From positions 6,132,822-6,196,821 of the forward strand of contig OU696583.1 in NCBI GenBank assembly GCA_916048095.2: a stretch of DNA of 64,000 nucleotides, written 5' to 3'. The notes under the pieces are model-generated. The model searched no databases and was not told the origin of the DNA. It saw only the letters and a program-made list of their open reading frames with translations. A program made the translations under genes and the position numbers. The stretch is from Sacculina carcini. Lineage: Eukaryota > Arthropoda > Thecostraca > Sacculinidae. This document shows, piece by piece, positions 36,648 through 47,319 of the stretch (position 1 is its first letter; every line of letters starts with the position of its first letter).

Positions 36648-39600
36648 CGTTACATTTATCGCGCATTTCGCCCGAAGGTCTCCAAAGCGCTAATACTCAC
36701 GCACACACACACACGTACACACATGCATGGAAACACACTCAGAAACATAAACAGATACAAATAAAACCGCTTAAAATTGGAGGCAAATTATATATAACAC
36801 ACAGATGCACAAAGACAAATATATCAAGCCAAGTTACAAATATTAATAAAATATAAATTCAACATCAATACTACGTTCAAAATGAAACACAGCACACATA
36901 CGCACACAGTACGCGAATCAATACTCAATTTTGAAGCGTTGCAATACAATATTGCCTATAGTTGTGTGGACGCGATTACAAAGTATGTAGCTTGTAGGAT
37001 TGAATGTATACTACAAATCATGAAACTTTTACCAAAAGAACACTTGAATCTATGTTAATTTTATATCATCCCATTATATATCACCATTATTACAAATTTA
37101 CTACTGAATTGCAATACACCGCAAGTTCCACCGTGTGTATGCATCAGTTTTTTATACTCAAAGTAGCAACTATATATGTGTGTATGTGTATATGCGTGTG
37201 TTTGTGTGTGTATGTATGTGTGTGTGTGCGTGTGTGTGTGTCAATGTGCGAGTGTGCACGTGAGAGCGGGAATATAGGCTGGAAGCACCACCTGCCAGAA
37301 AATTGGCCACGACAACCAGAGAGACGGGCGCCGCGCGCACCGCCGCCATCAGCATATACACCAGCGAGCCGAAAATCTGCCCGACAGCGGGCAGCACCAG
37401 TGGCAATTTGCGACTGAGTCGGTCGGTGGCCGAACCCAGGAGGCACGTGCTCAGCGTAGCCGGTACTGACAGCGCCACATTCGACGCCAGCAGCCAGTAC
37501 GAGCTGAGACTCTGCACTAGCCGCTTCTCGTCGGCGTGTCTGGCAGAGTCGAGCGACACACACACCTCGTCAGCGTAGTGAGCTTCGCACACCTGACACA
37601 AACACACAAGCACACAAACATACACAAGTTACACGCAGGCTCAATGACTGAGTGTGAAACAGCGGATTGTCGAAACGAATGCCAGCCATGCAAGTAAAAA
37701 CTGTTCGCTTGGCATCTAGCTATGCAACGAGTTCTATCTACCATATATAGCATCCCGTATATCTAACCATCTAGCACTTAGCATTCGTTAAGTTACCTAG
37801 CATCTATATGTCCAGTTAGCTAGAACGTTTCGCAAAAAACCACCATACCGCGACCACGCCCAGAGGGCGCGGGCGGGGCAGCACCACACTACACTGAGGA
37901 CACCAGGTATTTATATGCTGTTGCAGCACTGCCGCCGCATGTGACCGCACGGCTGAGCCCACAAATCATGGAGCAACACAGCTACTCAAAGCTGAAAGAA
38001 GCCCTGCATAGTATGTTCTCCAAGAACAAGTCTGAGCTCTTCGAAGACCTGCTCGTCAAAGTGACACTAGCAGGCCGACCATCAGGGGCACTTTCAGAGA
38101 TCCGGCGAACTGCAGTCAGTGTTGGCGCCGGCGATGAGCTGGTTCGGCACAAACTTTTGAAGTCGCTGCCGCCTGCTATATAGTCGCTGCCGCCTGCTCA
38201 GTCACCCATAGCCGTCATGTACAGCGTATCAGCTCGTGACCAACAGCTCACAAGTAGCCATCGGTGCAGCACTTCACCAAATGGTGAACGGCGAGCCGGT
38301 GCTAGTATAGCTGTACTCTAAAAAGCTCACAGAAGTACAAAAAAGATACTCCACATTTGACATGGAGCTAATTGGTGCATTTTTCTCTGTGATACATTTC
38401 ACACACCTGATACAAGGCCAAAATGTCGTGTTGTTTAACGACCATCGTCCGTTAGATGGTGCCTTCTACAGCAGGAAACCCGCCAATTTGGACAGACATT
38501 AATGCCTTTTATCTTTTCTTACAGAGTATGTGTCGGATGTGAAGTACATTCCAGGAGCAGAAAATGTTGTGGCAGATTGACTGTCTCGACCAGAAGGTGG
38601 CGTCACCATGGACGTGTGGGATTTGTCTTCAATTGCGGCAGCTCAAGCTGAAGATAACGAGCTCAAACAGCTATTGTACAAACTGACGCCGTATAAGATC
38701 AGCGGCGAATTTGAGCTGTACTGTAAGACATCCAGTATGCATCCACGGCCGTTTGTACCATTCAAGTTCCGCAGGAGTATTGTCGCCAACCTACACAATC
38801 TATCACACCCAGGTTAAAGGCCTAAGTGGCAGCTGCTACACGGGAAGAAGCCGAAGCTTATGAGCACACAGGTGTGCCCCGTGCAGCTCGCTGCCACCGC
38901 AGAACCGACCCTATCCACGCTATGGCGCCACAAGGACGAAAGACGTATTAGAGAGGGCCACCTCCCCAGAATGCATGTCACAACTCATGACTGATATCTG
39001 GTACCATTTTCGGCTGGGTGGACAGGGGCTGTGGGATTATAGAATTCGTCCGATGAAATTCTGCTCCGCCGGGTTTCGAACCACGGACCTCCCGCTTGTG
39101 AGGCGGGTGTGCTAACCACTACACCACGGAGTCCACAAAGTCTTCAGAAGACCGTGAAATTGGTCAAAGAAAGATACTTCTGGCCAACACTTGAGCGTGA
39201 CGTGAAAGACTGGGCGAAGACGTGTGTGGCTTGCCGGCAAGCCAAAGTCAGTCGGCACACCAAGCCGCCTATTACTCCGTTCACTGCTGCATCAGGTCGA
39301 TTTGAGACGGTGCACATGGACATCATCGGCCCATTGCCACCTCAGCGTATGCCCGAACATGCGTTTGCGAATCCGCTGCGGTACGTGTTGACATCCATCG
39401 ACAGAGCCACCAGATGGGTCGAAGCTGCACCTCTGAGCGAAAAAACCGCAGAATCTGTCACTCATGCATTCATGAATACGTGGGTGTCTCGTTTTGGTGT
39501 GCCCGTGTATGCCATCACAGAGAGAGGGAAGCAGTTTGAGGCCCATCTTTTTCACTGTCTTGCCGAATCCATCGGTTTTCACCAATTACGTACAGCAGCA

Positions 39601-42600
39601 TATCGGCCATGTTGCAACTGGTTCATCGAGCGCAGATACCGTGTGAGCAAATCATCAATAATGGCGCGAAGAGAAGAATGGTTGCAAACACTACCGGTCG
39701 TACTTCTCGGAGTCCGCATGATTCCGTCGGAAGCTGGAATCACGCCGTTCAGCGCTGTCACTGGCAGTGAGATCATGTTTCCGAGCGTCGCCGTCGATCG
39801 GGACAGCGAGCAACGAGCAGCACCAGTTCGGTCGCGAGCTGGCAAAACACATGACCGAAATTGACTTTCGCGTGCTCGCGGAGGGCTCGGCTCACTGCAG
39901 TCCCACAACATATATACCTGCTGGTCTCAACTAGTGCTCTCATGTGTGGGTTCGCGTCGATCGAGTGCGAAAGTCACTCCAAGCGCCCTACAATGGACCG
40001 TTCCGAGTACTGCGGCGCAGCCCGAATGAGTTCACAATTGAGCTGCCATCTGGAGCGACTGAAAACGTCTCTGTTGCCCGATTAAAGCCGGCCTTCTTAC
40101 CGTTTCAGTCGAATGCCACGCCGCAGCAGAACAGCCAGAGCAGCAAGCAGTCAGTGCCTGTACAGCGTCCCTGCGCAGAAGATCCTCCAGAGGAAAATTC
40201 ACAAATGAGTGAAACACACGTGAAAACGCGCTCGGGACGAACTGTGCGGTTTAAGCAAAAACCAGATAATATTTACTTTTGAAAATACGTGCAACTGTTT
40301 ACGAGCAAATAGGTGTATTGTATTCTGTTGTATATTTTTGCGTGTTTGTTCTCCGGTTGAGATGATATTGTACAATATGTCTCTGTAACAATTTACAGGG
40401 GTAAACTGATGTGTATTGTGTTGTATATATCCGGTATTTCATGCGCAGTTTGTTGTCGTAGAGCTGCGATACACCGTCGTCATATTCATGTATACAGGCC
40501 ACATATTACTGTAAGTGTCAAGGTCAATGTTACACACTGACAGCGCTGACCAGTGCGCAAAGCTCCATATAGCGCACCTGTGTAGCTCCGCTATCCGCAA
40601 GGCAGTGACTGTGGTGTATCGTGTATTGTGTACTCATTACTCTTTCACTTCGTAGCTCATTTACTCTGTTTCACTTGTCAGTGTCACCGCCTAGTCAACT
40701 ACATTCAGGTATGTCTGTATGCCTATGAGTGTGAATTTTTTTAACTCGATTTATTGCGTGCAACCACGTCAAGCAAATTGGTGACAAGTCACAAACATGA
40801 ACAGAGTATACAAGTTATCAACATGGACATAACATAGATTACACCATCATACACGCATATGCACCCGTATGCGACAATTATGTACAAACACGCACAGTCA
40901 TACACACACACACACACACTCACACAGACATACAGACGTACACACTCATAAATACATACACACACGTACATATGCGCTTCTAATAAGCTCATGTGTGTAG
41001 ACGGGAACGCACTCAGTTAACAGAACGACATATAGCTAAGTTAAAGTAACAGTTAACATAACAATTCAGTTAACAATTCACATATCAGAAGCAAGACTGC
41101 TACCAGTAAGCGAGCAGAATACATGTTAATATTCTCCAAAATGAGGAAAATGGTACAGAAGCATTTCCAAGTTTTCTCGTGCGAGAAGGTGGCGACAGAC
41201 ATCAATCACAGTTACATGTGGACCTGACGGCAGCATGCCTTCGAGGGCCGGACATTGTAGGCAATAATGTTCAAGTGCAGTGCCACCGAGAGTACCGCAG
41301 AGTGGACATGCTGATGACGATGGAGGAGTTAGAACAGCTGCTACTTGCCATACAGGCCTGTACCCGAGGCGGACACGAGCCGTGATAACATTATGACGTC
41401 TTGTTTGGTGGCCACACCGGTGGTATTTGAATGATTGTCGGCAGAAATGGTCATAGTGTTGAACAGTCACACCGGAGGGCCGGAGTGTGAATGTGTACCA
41501 AGTCTAAGTTCACCTGGTTTGTATGCTCGTCTGTAGCCTCCAGAGGGGAATTTGGTTGATCATGTGAAGGGTGTAGGTTTATTGTGTGTTACACATATGT
41601 GTATGCTTGTTTGTATGTGCGTCTAGTTTGTTTGCGTGGTCGTATGGGACATGTGACCAAGATTATATAAATGCCCAACGCGGTGATCAAAGAGGCAGTT
41701 GGGTATTGTGTATCTGTTGTCGAGTGAGATCCGCGTCTTGTCGTCTTCCGCCGCTACAATATATTGTCCATGAACCAAAGTATTCTTGTATGAACCAGTT
41801 AGCCACATATTCAATTAATAACTTAACAACAAATGATTATTTTAGTTCCATATTTGTGTTTAATTCATGTTTATATTTCACCTATTCTGTCCCGTATATT
41901 GTATTTGAAGTAAGGATTCCCCCGACATAGGCAAATAGTTCACTATGTAACTTACCATATCTACGCTGACGATATGCAGTTCTGTGTTCCTCTTCCTCTT
42001 CCTTCCTCTCTGATATTCTCTCCGATATCACTTCTTTGGCTTCTTCTAGGTGCCTTCTCCTAAATCAATCTAAATCTGAGTTCATTGTTTTCCACCCTCC
42101 TCAAACTCCTCCCAGCCTTCCGTTCCTGTTTCTGACCCTGCGCGTGACCTTGGCGTTATATTTGATTCTTCTCTTCCGTTTTCCAGTAACATATTATCTG
42201 TGGACAGGACCTGTCGATTGATCCTACGCTCTCTGTATCCAATACGTCCGTTTCTAGATCGTCCCTCTGCCATTAAGCTTGTTGTCTCTCTTTTTTTCTC
42301 TCGCAATGATTTCTGCTGCTCTTTATATTTTCATGTTCCTCATTACTCTTTGCGTGTTCTTCAGCGCGCGATTAATTCTTCATGTCGTTTTGTTCTCTCT
42401 CCTACTCCCTGTCGTCATACTTCCCAATTTATGTTTGATTTTCGTTGGCTACCTATCATTCCTCGTATTCATTTTCGTATCTGTTGTATTTTATATAAGC
42501 TTATTCGTGATCCCTTTCAACCTTCCTATCTTTCTGGTCTCCTTACTGCATCTTCTGCATATTCTCGCCCTCTCGTCTGCTCCCGTGCTCTCAACGAACC

Positions 42601-43161
42601 AGCTTGGTCCGCTAAATCGTTTTCTTTTTTTGCTCCTCGTTTGTTCAACTCTCTTCCTGCTACTATTGTTCATGCTCCTTCCTTTAGTTATTTCGGTTCT
42701 TCTCTTGTCGAGTACTTCTTCAACTTGTCGTTTGATCCCTCCTCACATACTCTCACTCCCTATGCTAGTCTGATTTCAGGGTTTACTCTGCTCATGTCAT
42801 GTTGTAGATATTTTTCTCTAATTTTGTTGCCTTTTTGTATGTGTGATTTGCTCTGTATTTGAAGTTTGTGAATTGTGTTATTTGGTGTTAGCTTTGGTGT
42901 TACGTTGCGCGCGCGTGTGTATGTGCGCTAAATCAAATATATTGTTTGTTTGTAGTTTGCCTGTTTTACTGTGTATGTTTGTATGTTGAATTAAAAAATA
43001 CGTGAATCAATCAAATATATAGATCGTATGTGAAGGCGACTGACCTTTGAGTAGATAAGAGACTGAAAGACAACAAACTGCATGAACGCTCCAACAGTGA
43101 ACAGAAACAGAACAGGTTCGACGGTGACTCCGCGCACACAAGCAAACCTGCATGAATCCAT
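27886..43161 (-). CDS. SLC46-family major-facilitator transporter, eight exons
   Basis: Minus-strand exons: 43161-43045, 37592-37292, 36599-36286, 35568-35445, 35208-35095, 29358-29230, 28983-28900, 28208-27886. All phases agree and give 501 residues. SLC46 proteins (proton-coupled folate transporter and lysosomal relatives) move small solutes across plasma or lysosomal membranes. Seen: first helix VEPVLFLFTVGAFMQFVVFQ, then VCEAHYADEVC; LLGSATDRLSRKLPLVLPA, the MFS loop 2-3 motif; LLGATAYVSGVSA; LYVRDSPINGSSTIYDIYSA; SKLVEPQEQG; and the last helices in the final exon. The C-terminal tail is acidic and Ser/Thr-rich. Intron 4 appears to use a GC donor. Two large introns (37593-43044; 29359-35094) are filled with retroelements. 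Which of the SLC46A1/2/3 branches it belongs to is not resolved. Confidence 0.9.
28497..28785 (-). repeat. Inverted duplication, right arm
   Basis: The reverse complement of 27550-27798. It lies within the last intron (28209-28899) of the SLC46-like gene and carries a longer (AC)n tract of about 60 bp (28687-28746). Together the arms flank the last coding exon of that gene. Confidence 0.92.
29690..30130 (+). pseudogene. LINE endonuclease fragment in SLC46 intron
   Basis: The plus frame contains LFNTRSARNKSLYIYDALL and LLFLTETWL, the first conserved blocks (N and E residues) of the apurinic-like endonuclease of CR1/L2-type LINEs. The rest is broken by frameshift near 29970. Confidence 0.7.
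30465..33838 (-). mobile_element. Ty3/gypsy-like element remnant, minus strand
   Basis: On the minus strand, in order: a degenerate zinc knuckle (CFNCAKIRHIARVSGKLQ) and protease with VDTGCLRC (about 33430-33290); reverse transcriptase (VRPVLDFRQLNEYV; FIIDLKKAYLQIEV; LTRLGFGLGVAP) to 32448; connection/RNase H pieces (32290-31440); integrase core (LLLDNDTSFRGGS...GYRCAYRPEGCGIVERCHR) at 31390-31030; and integrase C-terminus (VWVRRPGYRCDAVSQEGVV...LNRHVGDVR) to about 30465. Several frameshifts separate these. The YxDD region is damaged. No LTRs were identified. It abuts a plus-strand integrase piece at about 33839. Confidence 0.8.
33840..34520 (+). pseudogene. Ty3/gypsy-like integrase C-terminal half, plus strand
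   Basis: Plus-strand frames read ATTGNATVERNHRTVKVLAA (with the catalytic Glu), then a shifted frame with QSRPGVVTDISSEQVVEVDG and MPRHVRDLRQRHR, the C-terminal domain of the same integrase lineage as at 30465 and 48487. It is joined head-to-head to the minus-strand element. Confidence 0.75.
34655..34806 (+). repeat. (GT)n microsatellite, interrupted
   Basis: About 150 bp of GT repeats with periodic ATG interruptions, in the large SLC46-like intron. Confidence 0.95.
36612..36643 (+). repeat. (AC)n microsatellite next to SLC46 exon 3
   Basis: A pure AC run just upstream (in transcript sense a GU run) of the acceptor of exon 36599-36286. Confidence 0.9.
37880..40282 (+). mobile_element. Ty3/gypsy remnant interrupted by a SINE
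   Basis: Plus-strand pieces: gag capsid-like segment (KLKEALHSMFSKNKSELFEDLL to LLKSLPPAI, ending 38181); RNase H (VAIGAALHQMVNGEPVL; KRYSTFDMELIGAFF; FNDHRPLDGAF) at about 38240-38580 with three stops; integrase zinc region starting at 38608; then an insertion at about 38815-39134; integrase zinc region and core (YFWPTLERDVKDWAKTCVAC; VHMDIIGPLPP; YAITERGKQFEAHLF) to 39864; C-terminal tail to RTVRFKQKPDNIYF. Protease and reverse transcriptase are deleted. A 16-bp tandem duplication (38163-38199) sits next to the deletion point. The second catalytic Asp (usually TDRG or SDNG) is Glu here (ITERG). Confidence 0.8.
38815..39134 (-). mobile_element. tRNA-derived SINE inserted in a gypsy integrase
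   Basis: The minus strand starts at 39134 with GGACTCCG and a tRNA-like head that has a good A box (TGGTGTAGTGG) and a perfect B-box match (GGTTCGAAACC). Its anticodon-like loop CTCACAA would read CAC (Val), within a 5-bp CCCGC/GCGGG stem. The acceptor and T stems do not pair fully, so it is not a working tRNA. A tail of about 240 bp follows that resembles no tRNA. Integrase coding on both sides (LHNLSHPG before, KTVKLVKERYFWP after) is interrupted exactly by this block. The internal promoter would be read by RNA polymerase III. Confidence 0.75.
41126..41500 (-). pseudogene. LINE ORF2 C-terminus (RNase H type)
   Basis: The minus frame contains NVITARVRLGYRPVWQVA, then CPLCGTLGGTALEHYCLQCP, the C-x2-C...H-x4-C close of Jockey/R1-group ORF2. 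Only the last 110 codons remain. It lies in SLC46 intron 1, in the same orientation as the host gene. Confidence 0.7.
41950..42780 (+). pseudogene. L2/CR1-like LINE reverse transcriptase, 3' half
   Basis: Starts with the catalytic block IYADDMQFCVPL (about 41965). After frameshifts it continues into a 220-codon frame (42200-42862) with FRWLPIIPRIHFRICCILYK, QPSYLSGLL and SFFAPRLFNSLPATIVHAPS, the conserved thumb and C-terminal pattern of L2/CR1 elements. It is antisense to the SLC46-like gene, in whose first intron it lies. Unusually pyrimidine-rich. Confidence 0.8.
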
Positions 43162-43637
43162 CGCTCACTACACACACACATACACAAACACACGCATAAA
43201 AGCTACAAAGCAAGTTTAATTATTATCGATAAACGAAGACTCCACAAATACATTTAACCCCGGCGTTACCCGTTAGTTTTGATGTTGATAAACGCATTGA
43301 CGAAGTTTCAAATGTTTGACAGAAACATAAAGCGATTAGAACTTGAGTAGAAAAACGTAGATAAATCAGCCATTCAACATACGCCCAACAGCGCGCATTC
43401 AAAATTATATTTCATTGATTGAAAACTTAAATGAAACAATTAGCAACCAAAAATCAACTGTCTTGATAAAAATGTGTATTGAAAAACGAGAACCAAGTAC
43501 GGTTTTGGTACATAAATACATGAAGCCACGTGAAAATATTGGCTCAGTTCGGGAGATGGCTGAGCAAATCAAAACGCCCCCGATTCAACATGAAAAACAA
43601 GCGACAATAAGAGCACACCGCTCATATAGCACATCAA

Positions 43638-46019
43638 TTACAACTTGAATGCGTGTACGTGACTGATCAACTCATTGAGCTGGTGCATAGTGTTGAAATG
43701 CTGCCCCAGATAAATCACTGAAACATTCTCGCACTTGTACTGGCTGATGACATTCCAGCGCAACAGGGTTTCCACACAGCTCTGTATCCAATCCACACAC
43801 GCACTCTCTGCAAACGGCTGAACGCCCGCTGTGACATTGCCCATCATCTCGGCGAGCACACTCTCGACAAACACTTCACGCTCCAGTTCAGAATCGATCA
43901 GTTGCCGCAGACCAACTACAGCACTGTAGAACGTGTCCACTCGTGGTGCCATCACTCGTGCCAGAAACAACAGCCGCTCTCGGGTGTCGCTCGTCAGACT
44001 CATACAGTAGTGGACGTCGTGCGCGGGCGCCACTTGATCACACCTAGCGCCATTCTCGTCACAATCGCTGTCACTGTCGCCCAGCTGCAGTGCGTCGCTG
44101 GTACAGTGCTGCAGACGGCGATATGCACGGCCGGCCCACGCCTGACTCTCGTCAACATCCGGCAAACAAGTCGCCGCTGCCGAATCGCGCAACACCTCCG
44201 CCTCGACCAGACGCTCGACGCACGCGCTAAGCACGTCCAGAAGCGACAGGCACGGCGGTGCCAGCACGCACTCGACGGTGTCGCTGTCAGAGGCCGCACA
44301 CAACATGTCGGACAAGTGCAGCGCCACGTTCAACAAACGAGCACGGGCCACCTGCGGCAGCGCCTTGCCGACAGACAACGCCGCCTCCGCGCTGACTCGA
44401 CCAAACGGCGTTGTCAGACAGTCGGTCGGCACGAGAGCCAGCAATGCCGTCGCCACAACGCTGTCGGCCATGATCCGGTGCAGTAGCGGACGACACAGAC
44501 GACGCGTCAGCAACAAATCGGCCACGGAATCGGTTCGCGACTGCACGACGCCAACAATCTGAGTCTGAGAGTGCGACGACTCATCGCTCTCTGATGCAGC
44601 AGACTGAGAGGACGCTGAGACAACAATGGCCGGTCCCAGAAGTGGCAGGCAATACTGCACCACCGCTGATATGTCTCCATCACACAACGCCATATTATCG
44701 GCGCCACGAGCCTTGATTTCACCGAACAATATCTGCACGGCGGACGTCAGTTGATTGAGTGTCCAGTAAGCGTGGCGCGACTGACCGTACAGCACAGTCG
44801 CGGCCACAACGTGCGGACTCATCACGGCCGCACACGTGTCGACCACGTGACGCACGTGGCACGTGAGCGCCGCCGGCCCGGGCACGGCCGCCAGCATCTC
44901 CGACAGCCGCATCGGCGACGAAAAGTCCACAGCGACGGTGGATCGTCGCAATTTACCAGCGAATGCCAGCGATGGACAAGATGAGAACAGATGTACGTTC
45001 TCATAGGCCACAGATGCTGCCACAATGAATGCGTCCGTAGAACAACCGGAATCACTGCCAAGAGCCTCGACGAGAGTGGAGAGGAGAGATGGACGGCATG
45101 GTAGCATTATGTGCCCGCCCCGACGCAGAGCACGCGACGCCAAAGTGGTGGCGACATTGGTCGATTTTTGTTCACTGTCGCAGCGATCGCTAACAAAATA
45201 CACACCGACGCGCGCCAGAAACCAGTGACATAATCGACGCCGCCAATGGGCTACGATCGATTCAGCGTGGTTGCGATGTGACGGCGGTGACTGGCTGTCT
45301 GTGAATGCCAGCATGAGAGGCCACCGCGCCACGCCGGTGTGGAGCAGAGCCACACTCAACAGCAACAGCTGCTGTACACCGGCGTCGGGTGGCGCCACAA
45401 CCAGCAGTGGTGTGCCGGGACTGGCGGCGAGCGCATGAGCCACGCCACTCAGCTGCCGTCGGTCGACGCGCACCACATGACACAGTCGCCACGCCGTCCA
45501 CAATACCAGCCACACGCAACAACGCACCGCGCCGCCACTAACGTTCATGCACAAGTCAGACAAGCGTTCCACAACAGTGCCGGTCCCGTCAGTCTGCTCG
45601 GCAGCAGAATGTGTGTCGGCTGACTGAGCACACTGTTTGTTAGACAGTTGCTGTTCTGCCGGTTGATCGATCAGGTCAATAGATGGCGGTAGTTGCAGGG
45701 GAACGGTGGCGCAATGCCAGAGACGGTGGAACGCTCGAACCATGAGAGCGCGGTCCGGATTTCTGGTGGCGGTCAAGAGTAGACACGTGCGTCCCAGCAG
45801 CTGGGTATAGTCCGGAGCGGCCGGACAGCCGAGCGGACAGCAGCGCGGACATCCAACAGGCAAACCCCGTCCCGATTTTCGGGAATCGGTAGTCAGTGAA
45901 ACAATTGGACGAGTTTTAATCGATGCCACATTGGCAAATCGGCGGCGTGCCGATGCATTGGATGTGCGAGTCTGTACGCTTACTGGATCACAAGGAAACC
46001 GCTTCTCGTATGATGTCAT
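43638..46019 (-). CDS. GPAT/PlsB-like protein lacking acyltransferase motifs
   Basis: One uninterrupted 793-codon frame from ATG 46019. The order of blocks follows mitochondrial glycerol-3-phosphate acyltransferase (GPAM, about 830 residues). VRCCVWLVLWTAWRLCHVVR is followed by QLSGVAHAL and PLLVVAPPDAGVQQLLLLSV (about 205), where the catalytic H-x4-D should be; then LCHWFLARVGVYFVSDR (about 265), RGGHIMLPCRPSLLSTLVEAL (about 305, place of the EGTRSR block), FIVAASVAYENV (place of IPVGISYDR), and a GPAT C-terminal-like helix region (RERLLFLARVMAPRVDTF). His and Asp of motif I and the substrate-binding Arg/Gly of motifs II-III are absent. Known GPATs start glycerolipid synthesis at the outer mitochondrial membrane; this one should be inactive in that reaction. 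The coding frame is intact and GC-rich, so it looks like a real gene rather than a pseudogene. Upstream exons cannot be excluded. The GPAT assignment is by pattern and moderately sure. Confidence 0.65.
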   Translation of the reverse strand: MTSYEKRFPCDPVSVQTRTSNASARRRFANVASIKTRPIVSLTTDSRKSGRGLPVGCPRCCPLGCPAAPDYTQLLGRTCLLLTATRNPDRALMVRAFHRLWHCATVPLQLPPSIDLIDQPAEQQLSNKQCAQSADTHSAAEQTDGTGTVVERLSDLCMNVSGGAVRCCVWLVLWTAWRLCHVVRVDRRQLSGVAHALAASPGTPLLVVAPPDAGVQQLLLLSVALLHTGVARWPLMLAFTDSQSPPSHRNHAESIVAHWRRRLCHWFLARVGVYFVSDRCDSEQKSTNVATTLASRALRRGGHIMLPCRPSLLSTLVEALGSDSGCSTDAFIVAASVAYENVHLFSSCPSLAFAGKLRRSTVAVDFSSPMRLSEMLAAVPGPAALTCHVRHVVDTCAAVMSPHVVAATVLYGQSRHAYWTLNQLTSAVQILFGEIKARGADNMALCDGDISAVVQYCLPLLGPAIVVSASSQSAASESDESSHSQTQIVGVVQSRTDSVADLLLTRRLCRPLLHRIMADSVVATALLALVPTDCLTTPFGRVSAEAALSVGKALPQVARARLLNVALHLSDMLCAASDSDTVECVLAPPCLSLLDVLSACVERLVEAEVLRDSAAATCLPDVDESQAWAGRAYRRLQHCTSDALQLGDSDSDCDENGARCDQVAPAHDVHYCMSLTSDTRERLLFLARVMAPRVDTFYSAVVGLRQLIDSELEREVFVESVLAEMMGNVTAGVQPFAESACVDWIQSCVETLLRWNVISQYKCENVSVIYLGQHFNTMHQLNELISHVHAFKL

Positions 46020-46347
46020 CTCAGACACGGTAACACTGCAGAATGACCGATGAAAAAACCATGAAAAGCAAAGAAATATCAGCTAACGTTCAGTAGCACA
46101 CTATATATTACATAGTCTCGCTAATAAACTACTGATATGTAAGGAAAACACGCTTATCTATTAACGTAATGACTGCACGCGTAAATACTTTTGATTTAAA
46201 CACTAACTGATGTTTCAAATCTAGCTTCGCGTAAAATATCATCTATGACAATCATCATATGAGTAGTGTATCGCGCTAACGAATTTAAGCTTTGTTATAT
46301 GTTCACAAATAGCAATGACTACTTCAAATATGTAGTAGATATTTTTT

Positions 46348-46532
46348 ATTCAACCACCGAACGACTGCAACAGGAGCCAACCCAGGTGGATTGTGGCAGT
46401 CGTTATGTAGTGGCTGTCTTGAATAGTTAATATACTATTCAAGATTGCATCAATTATAACTCTCAAATATGATTTGCTTGGAAGTATATTGCGCTTAATT
46501 GCTCGAGATTTATTTATTGTCATGCACTTGTG
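46348..46532 (+). repeat. LTR-like direct repeat, left copy (truncated)
   Basis: Matches 49391-49578 with scattered differences. Contains the hairpin CTTGAATAGT-N6-ACTATTCAAG (46418-46443). The right copy continues beyond the match with a poly(A) signal, so this one is cut at its 3' side. Confidence 0.75.
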
Positions 46533-46952
46533 TATGCACTTGTGGTGATATGGTTAACAATTAACAGAAGGCAAATTTTCACTTGAAGTATTTTGGTAAC
46601 TTATGAAGATGGCTGAAAAAGGAGGAACAAATAAGGTTTGTGTGACATGTTGCGAAATGTGAGGTTTGAAATGTTGTGAAATGTGAAATGTGAGGTTTGT
46701 GTGACATGATGTCATGTCACACATGTTGTGTGACATGTGTGAAACATGGCACCACACCGGATGTGCAAAAATAGGACGAAAGGATTATGAAAGTATAAAG
46801 GGTACAGGAGATCATGTAAAGTGGTTTTGTAACAGCTGTAAGGCTGGCTATAGAGTATTGAAGAAGGAGAACGAAATACCCAGAAATGATAACAGGAAAT
46901 TGAAGAAGGAATGTGAAGAACTGTAGCAAAAACAAAAATGTAAATTATATTA

Positions 46953-47218
46953 CAGACAGGCGCGCGTGGGCATCACTGCCCCACGCGCGCCTACAAGACG
47001 TCACACTCCGATCGCACCACAAACACGACTCTCGCTCACACCGTCACACACGGGAGCACAAACGGACACACACACACACGCACAGTCCTCACGCACACCG
47101 CCACAACCAATCAGCGGCGAGCCGGTCAATCGCTCGCCGCCGCGGGGCACGCACACTTCATGAAACGCATACATACAAACACATCACCAAACAACGCAAA
47201 TACGAACGCAAACGCGAA

Positions 47219-47267
<49 letters not shown>

Positions 47268-47319
47268 CACAGACACTCCAACGCGCTCACACACTCTCTC
47301 TCTCGCTCACAATCACACC
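46953..47319 (+). repeat. Dispersed repeat, copy 1 (with CCAAT motif and (AC)n)
   Basis: Shares, with 51259-51547, the start CAGACAGGCGCGC, then GCCCCAC, AAGACGTCACAC, CTCACACCGTCACACAC, CCAATCAGCGGCGAGC and a final CTCTCTCGCTCACAATCACA. It interrupts LINE ORF1. No terminal inverted repeats or coding capacity are visible; it may be a non-autonomous element. Confidence 0.75.
47221..47262 (+). repeat. (AC)n microsatellite in dispersed repeat
   Basis: A pure AC run of about 42 bp within copy 1 of the dispersed repeat; the second copy at 51259 has lost or never had it. Confidence 0.9.

Noticed and set aside
39062..39134. A tRNA-Val (CAC) gene on the minus strand
   Set aside because: A and B boxes and the anticodon stem are good, but the acceptor and T stems do not pair and a SINE-like tail follows inside an integrase gene.
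43902..44562. Plus-strand frames opposite the GPAT-like gene
   Set aside because: Shadow frames of the 793-codon minus-strand gene, with no motif of their own.
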